This document shows, piece by piece, positions 1-8,615 of a DNA stretch of 38,928 nt; within the stretch, counting starts at the first letter, position 1; each line of letters starts with the position of its first letter. The translations under genes and the position numbers were made by a program. Origin of the DNA: Saprospiraceae bacterium (lineage in GTDB: Bacteria; Bacteroidota; Bacteroidia; Chitinophagales; Saprospiraceae). The stretch lies in NCBI GenBank assembly GCA_016787285.1, contig JAEUUV010000324.1, positions 1-38,928 of the forward strand, read 5' to 3'. The notes beneath the pieces are model-generated. The model saw only the letters and a program-made list of their open reading frames with translations. It did no database searches and was not told where the DNA came from.

Positions 1-60
1 TTTCAGGTGACTGTCCAAAATCGCTTGCCGCTGGCTCTCGTTAAATCTACTTTTTCGCAT
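1..60 (-). CDS. IS3-type transposase OrfA, N-terminal fragment (runs off the window)
   Basis: Reading leftwards from the ATG at 60, the minus strand gives 20 open codons to the window edge, beginning MRKSRFNESQRQAIL. The KSRFxESQ opening is the usual N-terminus of the OrfA helix-turn-helix protein of IS3-family elements, which binds the IS ends and is fused by frameshift to the OrfB DDE transposase. Only this stub is visible, so neither the frameshift site nor OrfB can be judged. The start codon lies about 60 bases inside the presumed left end of the element. The family call rests on this short motif and its position next to a terminal inverted repeat-like sequence. Confidence 0.7.
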   Translation of the reverse strand, partial: MRKSRFNESQRQAILDSHLK

Positions 61-121
61 GGTACCATATTTTAAGTGTGAAAGTTACGTGCTTGTACTT
101 TCTCTACTTATTTTTGGTACC
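1..121 (-). mobile_element. Left end of an IS3-family-like insertion sequence (partial)
   Basis: The partial OrfA start (1-60) is preceded on the minus strand by about 60 bases that form an imperfect inverted repeat. GGTACCA at 61-67 pairs with TGGTACC at 115-121, and AAGT and AAAGT pair further in, leaving a short loop near 87-97. IS3 elements usually place OrfA within 30-80 bases of the left terminal repeat, so the outer boundary is probably near 121. The exact end, any target-site duplication and the right end cannot be seen. Confidence 0.5.
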
Positions 122-335
122 GCTTTTCGGAGGGCAGGACACTGCCCCGTCAGCCGCGGCGGGCGGCCTTGCCTGCAAGGGGCGGCGGCCTTCGCGCCGG
201 GCTTCGGCGCGGACGGGTGCTGAAGGCGCACCTCCGGCAGAAAATCCCCGGCATGCTCTAAAAATCAAGAACGGCCGGAGTTTTTTTGTGGACGTGGCGT
301 TTATACCGATCATCACACCTTCAATTTTTTTATTC
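122..335. other. GC-rich hairpin-forming spacer before the first T9SS gene
   Basis: The block at about 130-245 is much richer in G and C than the surroundings and holds several short perfect hairpins. One is CCTTG/CAAGG around 169-182. Another is GCGCCG/CGGCGC around 195-211, with a five-base loop. The frame is open through it to the gene at 336, but the translation (Arg/Ala/Gly-rich, no family features) looks like non-coding DNA. The AT-rich stretch at 280-335 is the likely leader of the T9SS gene; no clear TAnnTTTG promoter motif was seen in it. Confidence 0.45.
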
Positions 336-3300
336 ATGAAAACCGTTTTCCTTTTTTGTTCGCTGTTTTTAACCCTGCACCTGTACAGCCAGCCGCTTAC
401 CGAGTGTGCTGCCAATGCCGGCCCCGACAAAATCATTTGCTACAGTTCGTCCACGGGACTGATTCTGAGTACCCAGCAGTCCAATGATTATTTGCAGGTG
501 GAATGGAGTTACACGGGCGCCGATCCGCTGGTGCAAATTGCGAATCCGGCCAGCTACACTACACACGTCACCTATGCCGGCGGCAATGTATGGCCCCCCA
601 ACACGACTTACACCTTCCGTTTTACGGTAAAATGCAAAGACATCAACAACAACGGTGTCCACGACACGCCCTTCGATGACATGCTGGTTATCGTAAAAGA
701 TGATGTGACGCAGCCCCAAATCATCGAACCGGACGGCACACAGGACGGCGAAGTAAAAGTCTGCTCGCTTACTACTCTGAACGTAACTCCTCCGGCAGCG
801 GGGGAAAAGGCGAAAGTTATGATCAGTTCCCTCAATAACGACAACCGGGTCACCAGTGCACTTGATACCGCTAACGGCATCCTGTATCTTGAGCGAAAAA
901 ACTATAACGGAAAGGGCGACTGTAACTATACGGTAACGTACAAACTCACCAACGACGGGTGCGAACGATCGGCATCTGTGGATGTGTATTTTGTCCGGCC
1001 ATTCGACCCGGACAGCAACGGTATCATCAACGGCCGGGTGAGTAGCGGGTGCCCTTCCTGCGGCAATGTACTGGAATTGGATGGTGATTTTCCGGGCTGC
1101 GGAGGCAGAGGTAAATGGACCCTTGTACCAGCCTTGAGCGACGGTACTATCACCTCCTATTTATCGGAAAACACCTCCAAAGGAAGTGCGAAAGTACAGG
1201 TCTCGGCCCCTGGTAATTACACGTTTGTCTATACGGTAGACAATGTAGCACCCTGCCCGTCTTCAACCGATACCGTGACCTGTTCCGTGCTGTCGCTGGC
1301 CCCGATCAATCTTGGCCCGAACAAAGTGTTGTTGTTTTGTAACAATATCATTCCAAAGGACACCTTCCCCATCGCCTGGCCGAATATCCCGAACGCGGTG
1401 TACAACTGGTGGGTCGTGCAAAACGCCGTTCCGGGGATTACGATTTCGGACCCGCACAACTATGCCTCCGATATTATATTTGAACAACCGGTAGATATAA
1501 GTAATTATGCCATACAAGTAAAAACACAAGCGATTAAACTCTACATTGATGCTGATTGCGATGGAAAAGACTATGAAGAATATGTTTTCCCCACGGGAAA
1601 TACGCCCCAGCAAAACTGGGATTTATACCTGTCCATCAAACAAACACCGGGTTTGTGCCTGAAAGAATGCAAGTCGGAAGCCCAGGTTGAGTTCAACGGA
1701 TCGCCGGTGTTGGAGGAATTTCACGAAGATGTCAACTTTCTGTGCGGTTCACAGGGTGCGCAAAATGTAGTGCTGCAAAACTATTTTACTGTTGGCAATA
1801 CAACTTACACTCCGATTGTCACGATTGAATCCCAACCGCAAGGCAGCAATCTGGGTGCTATTACCGTCAGTTCGTATCTGTCGCTAATAGAGGGTGATTA
1901 CCGGTTCAAAATCGAACTCGTTGTCGAGGCTCCCGGCAACCAGTCCTGCACGAAGGTGATTTACATAAACATCCGGATACGCGAATCCCAACCGGTTACT
2001 GCCGGAACCGACCAGATCAAGTGCTACAACGAGCCGACCCGCCTGAACGGCAATCTCCCGTACTCGGGGAATATCACCGGCACCTGGACACAGGTAAATT
2101 GCAACCCATGTACGGTTACATTTGCCGACCCGAATGACCCGAACACCCAAATATTTCTGAACGGAGTGGATCCGAACAGCCTGCCTGTAACGCTTTATTT
2201 TGAGTGGTCGTTCGGCAATGAAGACCCTTCCTGCGGCACATCGGATACAACTGAAGTGACCATAAATCCGTGCGTAGTGCCCTGCAACAGGGATGTGTCG
2301 GCAGATCATGAATGTATGGAAGACAAGATCATCTTCACCCTGACCGACAGCAACGGCGCCATCGTGGATGCTTCGGTGTATGATGTCACCTGGACCCTGC
2401 TCCCTGGAGGAACGCAGACGGGAAATCCCGTTTCAGTACCCAATCCCGGTGCTCCGGTCAATTATACGGTGCAGGTCGTGTTGAACTTTCAGGACAGCAT
2501 CGTGTGCAATTACCAGGCTTCCGGCTCCATCGCTTGCGATACGCCGCCCTCCGGTTGTGGAATTACCATTCTGGAAATGTGCGACTCCTGCGGCAACGTC
2601 ATTGTCAAGGCCGTGGATTCTCTCGGCAACATTGTTTTGCCTGTAAACTATGAGCATGAATTCCGCTGGAGAGTATTTGGCGATGGGCCGAATGACCTTT
2701 CCTATATATCCAAACAAGGCAATCCAATTACAGTAAATCCCAATGCCTGCTACGAGTTAACGTACGATCATTTTACCTATGCCGGCAACGTTCCGCACGT
2801 CCCCGGAACCGGTACACTTTGCCGGTATGAAATGCCCAAACAGTGTGTCGGCATCCATTGTCCGGAGCCGAATTGCGAAGATTTCAATTTTTATATTGCC
2901 GGTTGTGGCGACGACAAGGATGTGAATCTGGGGCTGACTTTCCCGTCGAATTGCGCCTATGTCACCAACGGCCTCTGGGGCACGCTGGGGGTTTTTGATG
3001 CCGCAACCAACCAGCCCGTGGATCCCAACAGCGTAAACATCGTCTGGAAGAATGGCAGTACCGGGACCTACGTCACGGGCAATCTTCTGACAATCAATAG
3101 CGTGACCATCACACAAAAAGAGGGGTGTTGCATCTGGGAAGACAAGTACACGCCTACCTGTATGTGTACCTGTGAACCCACCGGTCTACAGTGTGAGCAG
3201 CCCATTGTCAAATATTGCTACGAAAACGGTACCGTCAACTATGTACCGGGAATTCCACGCATTGCCTGGGTCAACGTACCTGGAGCGACCAGTTATATTC

Positions 3301-3935
3301 TGGAGATCAATTTTGATGCAACAGGCGAAGAGGGCTGTTGCCTGGAGCCTTCCGGATCGGGGATCGTGTACGACACGGTTAGCAGTTCGCCCTGGGAAAT
3401 CCCGCTGAGTTGGCATTGCTTTAGCATTCGGATAAAAGCGGTCAACCCCAATGCATTATGTCCGGAAACCGACTGGTCCGCCCCATACCTGTATTGCGAG
3501 GGAGTATGTTCTCCGGTCATCATCACTTGCGGTTGCTGCCACGGAAGGTCGAACGAAGGCTATTCCCTCGCCGGCGTAGTGCTCCCGGAGGCAGAAGTGC
3601 TGTCGTATCTGAATAGCCTTCCCAACCAAAATTTCTCTACGCTGGAGGAGGCCCTGGTCTTTATTGGATGGTCGCAGTTGACCAGGACGGAGTTTTCGAT
3701 ATTCCCAAATCCTGCCAATCAGGCGTTAACGATCCGGCGCATGGGAGCGGCAGGGCCTTACGCCGTCCGGATGACGGATTTATTGAACCGGGAGTGCCGC
3801 AGGGTGGCTCTGACCGATCAAATGGAAACTACCCTTGAAGTCGGCAATTTGCCGCCGGGGATCTATCTGGTGCAAATCCGCAATTCAAACGGTACGTTGC
3901 TCCGTGTTGAAAAAGTATTCATTCAGCGGCAGTAG
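336..3935 (+). CDS. Large Cys-rich secreted protein with T9SS type A sorting domain
   Basis: This 1199-aa protein starts with a typical signal peptide (residues 1-19, MKTVFLFCSLFLTLHLYSQ). The last 80 residues or so (from about 1117) are a Por secretion tail: FSIFPNPANQ, then NLPPGIYLVQI and a final VEKVFIQRQ. It should therefore cross the inner membrane by Sec and the outer membrane by T9SS, ending on the surface or in the medium. The body is rich in beta-type sequence and in Cys (CxxC pairs such as CPSC, CDSC, CMCTCEP), suggesting many disulfides or metal sites, and resembles tandem Ig/PKD-like modules without obvious identical repeats. I chose the ATG at 336 because the open frame upstream (from 78) runs through IS-end and GC-rich spacer sequence and would bury the signal peptide. 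Function unknown; adhesin or matrix protein is a guess. A strong terminator follows the stop. Confidence 0.85.
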   Translation: MKTVFLFCSLFLTLHLYSQPLTECAANAGPDKIICYSSSTGLILSTQQSNDYLQVEWSYTGADPLVQIANPASYTTHVTYAGGNVWPPNTTYTFRFTVKCKDINNNGVHDTPFDDMLVIVKDDVTQPQIIEPDGTQDGEVKVCSLTTLNVTPPAAGEKAKVMISSLNNDNRVTSALDTANGILYLERKNYNGKGDCNYTVTYKLTNDGCERSASVDVYFVRPFDPDSNGIINGRVSSGCPSCGNVLELDGDFPGCGGRGKWTLVPALSDGTITSYLSENTSKGSAKVQVSAPGNYTFVYTVDNVAPCPSSTDTVTCSVLSLAPINLGPNKVLLFCNNIIPKDTFPIAWPNIPNAVYNWWVVQNAVPGITISDPHNYASDIIFEQPVDISNYAIQVKTQAIKLYIDADCDGKDYEEYVFPTGNTPQQNWDLYLSIKQTPGLCLKECKSEAQVEFNGSPVLEEFHEDVNFLCGSQGAQNVVLQNYFTVGNTTYTPIVTIESQPQGSNLGAITVSSYLSLIEGDYRFKIELVVEAPGNQSCTKVIYINIRIRESQPVTAGTDQIKCYNEPTRLNGNLPYSGNITGTWTQVNCNPCTVTFADPNDPNTQIFLNGVDPNSLPVTLYFEWSFGNEDPSCGTSDTTEVTINPCVVPCNRDVSADHECMEDKIIFTLTDSNGAIVDASVYDVTWTLLPGGTQTGNPVSVPNPGAPVNYTVQVVLNFQDSIVCNYQASGSIACDTPPSGCGITILEMCDSCGNVIVKAVDSLGNIVLPVNYEHEFRWRVFGDGPNDLSYISKQGNPITVNPNACYELTYDHFTYAGNVPHVPGTGTLCRYEMPKQCVGIHCPEPNCEDFNFYIAGCGDDKDVNLGLTFPSNCAYVTNGLWGTLGVFDAATNQPVDPNSVNIVWKNGSTGTYVTGNLLTINSVTITQKEGCCIWEDKYTPTCMCTCEPTGLQCEQPIVKYCYENGTVNYVPGIPRIAWVNVPGATSYILEINFDATGEEGCCLEPSGSGIVYDTVSSSPWEIPLSWHCFSIRIKAVNPNALCPETDWSAPYLYCEGVCSPVIITCGCCHGRSNEGYSLAGVVLPEAEVLSYLNSLPNQNFSTLEEALVFIGWSQLTRTEFSIFPNPANQALTIRRMGAAGPYAVRMTDLLNRECRRVALTDQMETTLEVGNLPPGIYLVQIRNSNGTLLRVEKVFIQRQ

Positions 3936-3960
3936 TGCCCTCCGACGGAAGATGGGTTGT

Positions 3961-4009
3961 AAAAGCCGCGTGGTGTCCGGTTACCAAATCCGACCCTGCG
4001 CGGCTTTTT
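3961..4009. terminator. Rho-independent terminator after the T9SS gene
   Basis: AAAAGCCGCG (3961-3970) pairs perfectly with CGCGGCTTTT (3999-4008), a 10-bp stem with a 28-base loop and a T-run. It begins 25 bases after the stop at 3935. The A-tract on the other side would also let it act on minus-strand transcripts. Confidence 0.75.
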
Positions 4010-4203
4010 CAACGCCATTTCCGGCAGGCGGCATCAATCCGGCATCGCTCCATCTGTCTCTGCCTGCAAAGAGCCGGCGCGCACTTCCACCGGGCATCAA
4101 TTCCATAAAAGCGATCTCATACTCCACAGCGACATCCGTCAGTGCGAAAAACTCTGCCAGAGGCCAACCTTGTGTTTTGTTTACCTTTACCAAACTAAGC
4201 ACT

Positions 4204-5721
4204 ATGGCGAAAACCGGCCTTTTTACCCCTGACCCACATACCAACGAGGTAAATTTCAAGGCCCTTCAGACAGAACTCGTGCAGCAGTTCGAGCGGGAGT
4301 TCCCCGATCCGATGGCGCCGAAGACGGTGATTGTGATTCCCAGTCAGACGCTGGATCAGGAGATTCTGGCCAAAGTTACGGGCATCAACCACTACGAGGA
4401 GCGGCTGCTTTGCCTGCTGATGCTGCTGCGGATGCCGCGCACCCACATGATTTACGTGAGCAGCACGCCCATTGACAAGGCTATCGTGGACTACTACCTG
4501 CACCAGTTGCCGGGAGTCACGCCGCGGCATGCGCGGCAGCGGCTCACGTTGCTGAGTTGCCACGATGCGGCGCCGCGCTCGCTGACCGAAAAAATACTCG
4601 CCCGCCCCCGCCTGATGGAAAAAATACGGGCAGCCATTCCGCCGGGCCACGTAGCGCACATTGCCGGATTCAACGTGACCTGGCTGGAGCACGAACTGGC
4701 GCTCAAACTCGGCGTCCCGCACTACGGTTGCCCGGCCTGGCTGAACTATTGGGGCACCAAAAGCGGTAGCCGGGAAGTATTCCGGGAAGCGGGCCTGCCG
4801 ATGCCGGACGGATATGAAAAACTCCGGGACATGCGCGATGTAGCCTTGGCCCTGCGGGAACTGGCCCACGAAAATCCGGGGCTGCGCAAGGCCGTCGTAA
4901 AAGTGAACGACGGTTTTTCGGGCGACGGGAACGCCATTTACTCTTTTGAAAAACACGGCACGCGCCCCGACGAGGACACCCTGCGTGCGCACCTCTGCTT
5001 AGTTGCCGGCGACATGTCGTACGATGTTTTTGCCGAAAAAATGGAGGCGATGGAGGGTGTCGCAGAGGTATTCGTGGAGGGCAGCGAAAAAACCTCCCCG
5101 TCGGTGCAGTGCCGGGTGACGCCGCCGCTACAGATCGAAGTGGTGTCCACACACGACCAGATGCTGGGCGGCGAATGCCAACAGGTGTACATCGGTGCCA
5201 CCTTTCCCGCCAACCGCGCCTACTCCTGCGAGATCGGGGAAATGGGGCGCCGCGTCGCAGAGGTGCTGGTGAAAAAAGGCGTGATCGGGCGCTTCGGGAT
5301 TGATTTTATTTCCGTGAAAGAACCCGGGGGCTGGTGGAACCACTACGCCCTCGAAATCAACCTGCGCAAGGGTGGCACCACCCACCCGTACCTCATGTTG
5401 CAGTTTCTGACCAATGGTTTTTACGATTACCAAACCGGCATCTACCACACGCCCAACAGTCAGGAACGCTATTATTTTGCCACCGACGGACTGCGTTCCG
5501 AGGCCTACAAGGGCCTGACGCCCGACGACCTGCTTGACATTGCCATCTGCAACGGCCTGCATTACGACGCTACCACCCAGGAGGGTGTGGTGTTTCACCT
5601 GCTCGGCGCCTTGTCGCAGCACGGGAAATTGGGCACCGTCTGCATCGGCGCCACGCCGGAGAAGGCGCAGGAGTTTTACCAAAAAACCGTGGAGGTTCTC
5701 GACCGGGAAACCCGTGTCTAA
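4204..5721 (+). CDS. ATP-grasp peptide ligase, PGM1-related (carboxylate-amine ligase)
   Basis: This 505-aa ATP-grasp enzyme would join a carboxylate to an amine through an acyl phosphate. Residues 40-180 form a pre-ATP-grasp domain. The nucleotide-binding part includes VVKVNDGFSGDGN (231-243, K233 probable ATP ligand) and VFVEG (289-293). GRFGIDF (362-368) is followed by ALEINLRKGGTTHP (382-395), where E384 and N386 fit the Mg-binding pair. The C-terminus (about 440-500; EGVVFHLLGAL, GKLGTVCIGATPEKA) fits the small C-terminal domain of PGM1, the pheganomycin peptide ligase. I chose the ATG at 4204 because the open frame further upstream overlaps the preceding gene and terminator. A TACCTTTA box at 4182-4189 is a weak promoter candidate. 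No peptide-precursor or other biosynthetic gene lies beside it, so substrate and product are unknown. It ends convergently with the histidine kinase gene, overlapping by 4 bases. Confidence 0.85.
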   Translation: MAKTGLFTPDPHTNEVNFKALQTELVQQFEREFPDPMAPKTVIVIPSQTLDQEILAKVTGINHYEERLLCLLMLLRMPRTHMIYVSSTPIDKAIVDYYLHQLPGVTPRHARQRLTLLSCHDAAPRSLTEKILARPRLMEKIRAAIPPGHVAHIAGFNVTWLEHELALKLGVPHYGCPAWLNYWGTKSGSREVFREAGLPMPDGYEKLRDMRDVALALRELAHENPGLRKAVVKVNDGFSGDGNAIYSFEKHGTRPDEDTLRAHLCLVAGDMSYDVFAEKMEAMEGVAEVFVEGSEKTSPSVQCRVTPPLQIEVVSTHDQMLGGECQQVYIGATFPANRAYSCEIGEMGRRVAEVLVKKGVIGRFGIDFISVKEPGGWWNHYALEINLRKGGTTHPYLMLQFLTNGFYDYQTGIYHTPNSQERYYFATDGLRSEAYKGLTPDDLLDIAICNGLHYDATTQEGVVFHLLGALSQHGKLGTVCIGATPEKAQEFYQKTVEVLDRETRV

Positions 5722-7256
5722 GCCCCGAGTTTCACCCAGAACTCGGTGCCTTTGCCTTCCTCGCTGCTGAAGCCGATTTGTCCGTTCATCAACTCCACAT
5801 ACCGCTTCACGATGTAAAGTCCCAGGCCGGTGCCCTGCACATTGGTCACGTTGGTGGCCCGGAAAAACCGGCTGAACAGGTGCTTCTGGTCGGCTTTCGG
5901 AATGCCCATGCCCTGGTCAACCACCCGGAGCAGCATCCCGTCCGGGTCAACTTTGGTGAACACCCGAATCACCTTGTTTTCCGGCGAATACTTGATGGCA
6001 TTGGAAAACAGGTTCAGCAATACGTGTTTGAACAAGGCAGGATCGAGAGACACCGCCTCCGCCCCTTCGTGTTGGTATTCAAACGACTGGCCGTTTCGCA
6101 GCAGTCCTTTTATTTCGGAACGCACCTCTTCGATCAGCGCGGGCAGGTCGGTTTCCTTCAGGTTGGGTTCGGTTTTTCCCTCTTCCAGTTTTCCCAACGA
6201 CAAAAACTCGGTGAGGATGGTATTCAGGTTGTTGACCGCTGTTTTGATACGCAGGCTATGCTTCTGGACGTTTTCAACATCTCCGCGCTCGGCGTAGGTG
6301 GAAATAAGCGCCGCCGACGACAGCACCGTGCTGAGCGGCGTGCGGAACTCATGCGAAGCCATGGACACGAAGCGGCTTTTGAGTTCGCCGACTTCGCGTT
6401 CGGCGGCCAGCGCTGCGGCGAGGTCGTTTTTAGCCTGTTCGAGTTCGTGCGTGCGGTCGCGCACCTTTTCTTCGAGGCCTTCATTCAGGTTTTGCAGCGC
6501 GACGGCGAGTTGCTCTAATTTCAGATTTTGCCGCACGATGCGTTGTTCATGCTCTTTCCGAATGGTGTTATCCACCAAAAAAGCCATCACGAACTCACCC
6601 TCAATTGTTCGAAAAGGGCTTAAACTGACCTCAACAGGAAACTCCGTGCCGTCCTTGCGCAGTGCGTACAGATCCAGGCCGGTGCCCATAGATCGGGGCT
6701 GCGGGTTGGCGCGAAAGTCGTTGCGGTGTCGTTCATGCACGTGTGCGAGTCGTTGCGGAATCAGCGCCTCCACGGGCGCTCCGAGCAGTTCGTCTGTATC
6801 GTATCCGAAAAGTCGCTCGGCTGCCGGGTTTATCCGCACGATTTCGCCCCGGTGGTCGGTCACGACAATTCCGTTGGTGGCAAACCGGAACAGCGCGTGA
6901 AACTGCTCTTCCTGCGCGGATTCGTCGCGGCGCATGGTCAAAATTGTGATGACCAAATACGCCCCAGTCCAGATGCCCGCAATGCTGAGAGAACGGGCAA
7001 ACAACAACTGATCCAGCGGCAATTCACTGCTATGGTAGTACCGCACAATGACCGCCACCACGGTCAAAGTCGTGGTTATGAGGCCCAGCAACACCACGTC
7101 GTTTCGCTCCTTGAACAGCAAACCCAGAATAATAACCAGCAGGTAGGTGAAGGCGAGGTTGTTTTCTTCCACCACCCAGGCATCGAGGATAAAAATGCCG
7201 GCCGTGAACAGCCAGACCAATAGCATTGTTGATGGAACTGCGATTTTGGAGGACAT
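5718..7256 (-). CDS. Membrane-bound PAS-domain sensor histidine kinase
   Basis: This 512-aa two-component sensor has several membrane segments in residues 10-108 (MLLVWLFTAGIFIL, FTYLLVIILGLLF, LIAGIW-like stretch). A PAS domain follows at about 115-235 (NPAAERLFGYDTDELLG), then a coiled-coil linker at about 237-290. The HisKA domain has SMASHEFRTPLS with phospho-acceptor H302. The HATPase domain shows the N box LFSNAIKYS (N419), DQGMG (447-451) and GTGLGL (475-480), so all catalytic elements are present and it should be active. No response regulator is adjacent, making it an orphan kinase. The start at 7256 gives a normal MSSKIAVPS N-terminus; the longer open frame upstream encodes Arg/Cys-rich non-family sequence. 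Its TAG stop overlaps the TAA of the convergent ligase gene. Ligand unknown. Confidence 0.9.
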   Translation of the reverse strand: MSSKIAVPSTMLLVWLFTAGIFILDAWVVEENNLAFTYLLVIILGLLFKERNDVVLLGLITTTLTVVAVIVRYYHSSELPLDQLLFARSLSIAGIWTGAYLVITILTMRRDESAQEEQFHALFRFATNGIVVTDHRGEIVRINPAAERLFGYDTDELLGAPVEALIPQRLAHVHERHRNDFRANPQPRSMGTGLDLYALRKDGTEFPVEVSLSPFRTIEGEFVMAFLVDNTIRKEHEQRIVRQNLKLEQLAVALQNLNEGLEEKVRDRTHELEQAKNDLAAALAAEREVGELKSRFVSMASHEFRTPLSTVLSSAALISTYAERGDVENVQKHSLRIKTAVNNLNTILTEFLSLGKLEEGKTEPNLKETDLPALIEEVRSEIKGLLRNGQSFEYQHEGAEAVSLDPALFKHVLLNLFSNAIKYSPENKVIRVFTKVDPDGMLLRVVDQGMGIPKADQKHLFSRFFRATNVTNVQGTGLGLYIVKRYVELMNGQIGFSSEEGKGTEFWVKLGA

Positions 7257-7389
7257 GCGGAATAGACAAAATCTTTGGTGCGGCATAAATGTAGCGCATT
7301 CCTGAAAATACCAGCCCCATCCGCCGCACATGCTCCTAATCCCGTACCTTCGCCGCCGCATTTTTCAAACCATTCCAAACACATATTCC

Positions 7390-8568
7390 ATGAAGGAAGT
7401 ATTCATTGTTTCCGCCGTACGCACGCCGATCGGTAGTTTTGGAGGCTCGCTGGCGGGAGTCGGCGCCACCCAACTCGGCGCATCCGCCATCAAGGGCGCA
7501 CTCGAAAAAGCCGGCGTTCAGGCCGACTGGGTCACCGAGGTGCTGATGGGCAATGTTGTCAGCGCCAACCTGGGTCAGGCCCCCGCGCGCCAGGCTGCTG
7601 TATTCGCCGGTCTGCCCGCCAATGTGCCCTGCACGACCATCAACAAAGTGTGCGCTTCGGGCATGAAAGCCATCACCCTGGGCGCTCAAAGCATCATGCT
7701 CGGCCTCAACGATATCGTGGTGGCCGGCGGCATGGAAAACATGTCGCAGATTCCGTTTTATGTACCCAACGCCCGCTGGGGCTACAAATTCGGCAACGGC
7801 GAACTGGTGGACGGCCTAGCGAAAGACGGCCTGACCGATGTGTACAACCAGAAAGCGATGGGCGTGTGCGCCGACGCCACCGCCGTCAAATACCACATCA
7901 GCCGCGAAGCGCAGGATGCATTTGCCATTGATTCCTACAAACGCACCGCCGCAGCCACCGACAGCGGCATGCTGAAAACCGAAATTGTACCCGTAGCCAT
8001 TCCGCAGCGCAAAGGCGACCCGATCCTGCTGACCGAAGACGAGGAGTACAAAAAAGTGAGTTTCGACAAAATCCCGGGCCTGCGTCCGGCTTTCACCCCC
8101 GACGGCACCGTGACCGCCGCCAACGCCAGCACCATCAACGACGGCGCCGCCGCACTCATCCTTGCCAGTGCGGAAGCCGTGCAGAAATACGGACTGAAGC
8201 CTATCGCTAAAATCCGTGGCTTTGCCGACGCCGAGCAGGCGCCCGAATGGTTCACCACCACACCGACCGTAGCGGCGCCCAAAGCCATGAAAATGGCCGG
8301 CGTTCAAGCCTCGGACATTGACTTTTTTGAAGTGAACGAAGCCTTTGCCGTGGTCACGCTCGCGTTCGAGCAGGTACTGGATGTGGCGCACGACAAAACC
8401 AACGTGTTCGGCGGCGCCGTATCGCTCGGCCACCCGCTGGGTGCTTCCGGTGCGCGTATCGTGACGACGCTGAACAATGTGCTTCAGCACAAAAACGGCT
8501 CGCTGGGTTTGGCCGCTATTTGCAACGGCGGCGGCGGCGCGACGGCTATCGTGATCGAACGCGTTTGA
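7390..8568 (+). CDS. Acetyl-CoA C-acetyltransferase (thiolase)
   Basis: This 392-aa thiolase has the length of tetrameric biosynthetic or degradative thiolases. It begins MKEVFIVSAVRTPIGSFGG. The acyl-accepting Cys88 lies in NKVCASGMKA, H348 in LGHPLGASGAR, and the second catalytic Cys378 in AICNGGGGA, all at standard positions. It condenses two acetyl-CoA to acetoacetyl-CoA, or cleaves 3-ketoacyl-CoA. With no beta-oxidation, PHB or mevalonate gene beside it the direction is not decided, so I give no symbol. The start fits the family N-terminus; the open frame 20 codons upstream adds nothing conserved. It is divergent from the kinase across 133 bases and is followed by a large palindromic element. 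Confidence 0.93.
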   Translation: MKEVFIVSAVRTPIGSFGGSLAGVGATQLGASAIKGALEKAGVQADWVTEVLMGNVVSANLGQAPARQAAVFAGLPANVPCTTINKVCASGMKAITLGAQSIMLGLNDIVVAGGMENMSQIPFYVPNARWGYKFGNGELVDGLAKDGLTDVYNQKAMGVCADATAVKYHISREAQDAFAIDSYKRTAAATDSGMLKTEIVPVAIPQRKGDPILLTEDEEYKKVSFDKIPGLRPAFTPDGTVTAANASTINDGAAALILASAEAVQKYGLKPIAKIRGFADAEQAPEWFTTTPTVAAPKAMKMAGVQASDIDFFEVNEAFAVVTLAFEQVLDVAHDKTNVFGGAVSLGHPLGASGARIVTTLNNVLQHKNGSLGLAAICNGGGGATAIVIERV

Positions 8569-8615
8569 GTTTTTCACCGCAATTGCGCAAGCGGAGAAAG
8601 AGTTCTGCTAAAGAT

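Noticed and set aside
78-335. N-terminal extension of the first T9SS protein
   Set aside because: It crosses the IS end and a GC-rich hairpin block, has no family features, and would bury the clear signal peptide starting at 336.
3835-4203. Upstream extension of the ATP-grasp ligase
   Set aside because: It overlaps the end of the T9SS gene and the terminator at 3961-4009; the conserved protein starts at 4204.
4204-8568. Possible natural-product cluster (ligase, kinase, thiolase)
   Set aside because: The genes lie on different strands with separate signals, and there is no precursor, carrier protein or tailoring enzyme; a chance neighbourhood is more likely.
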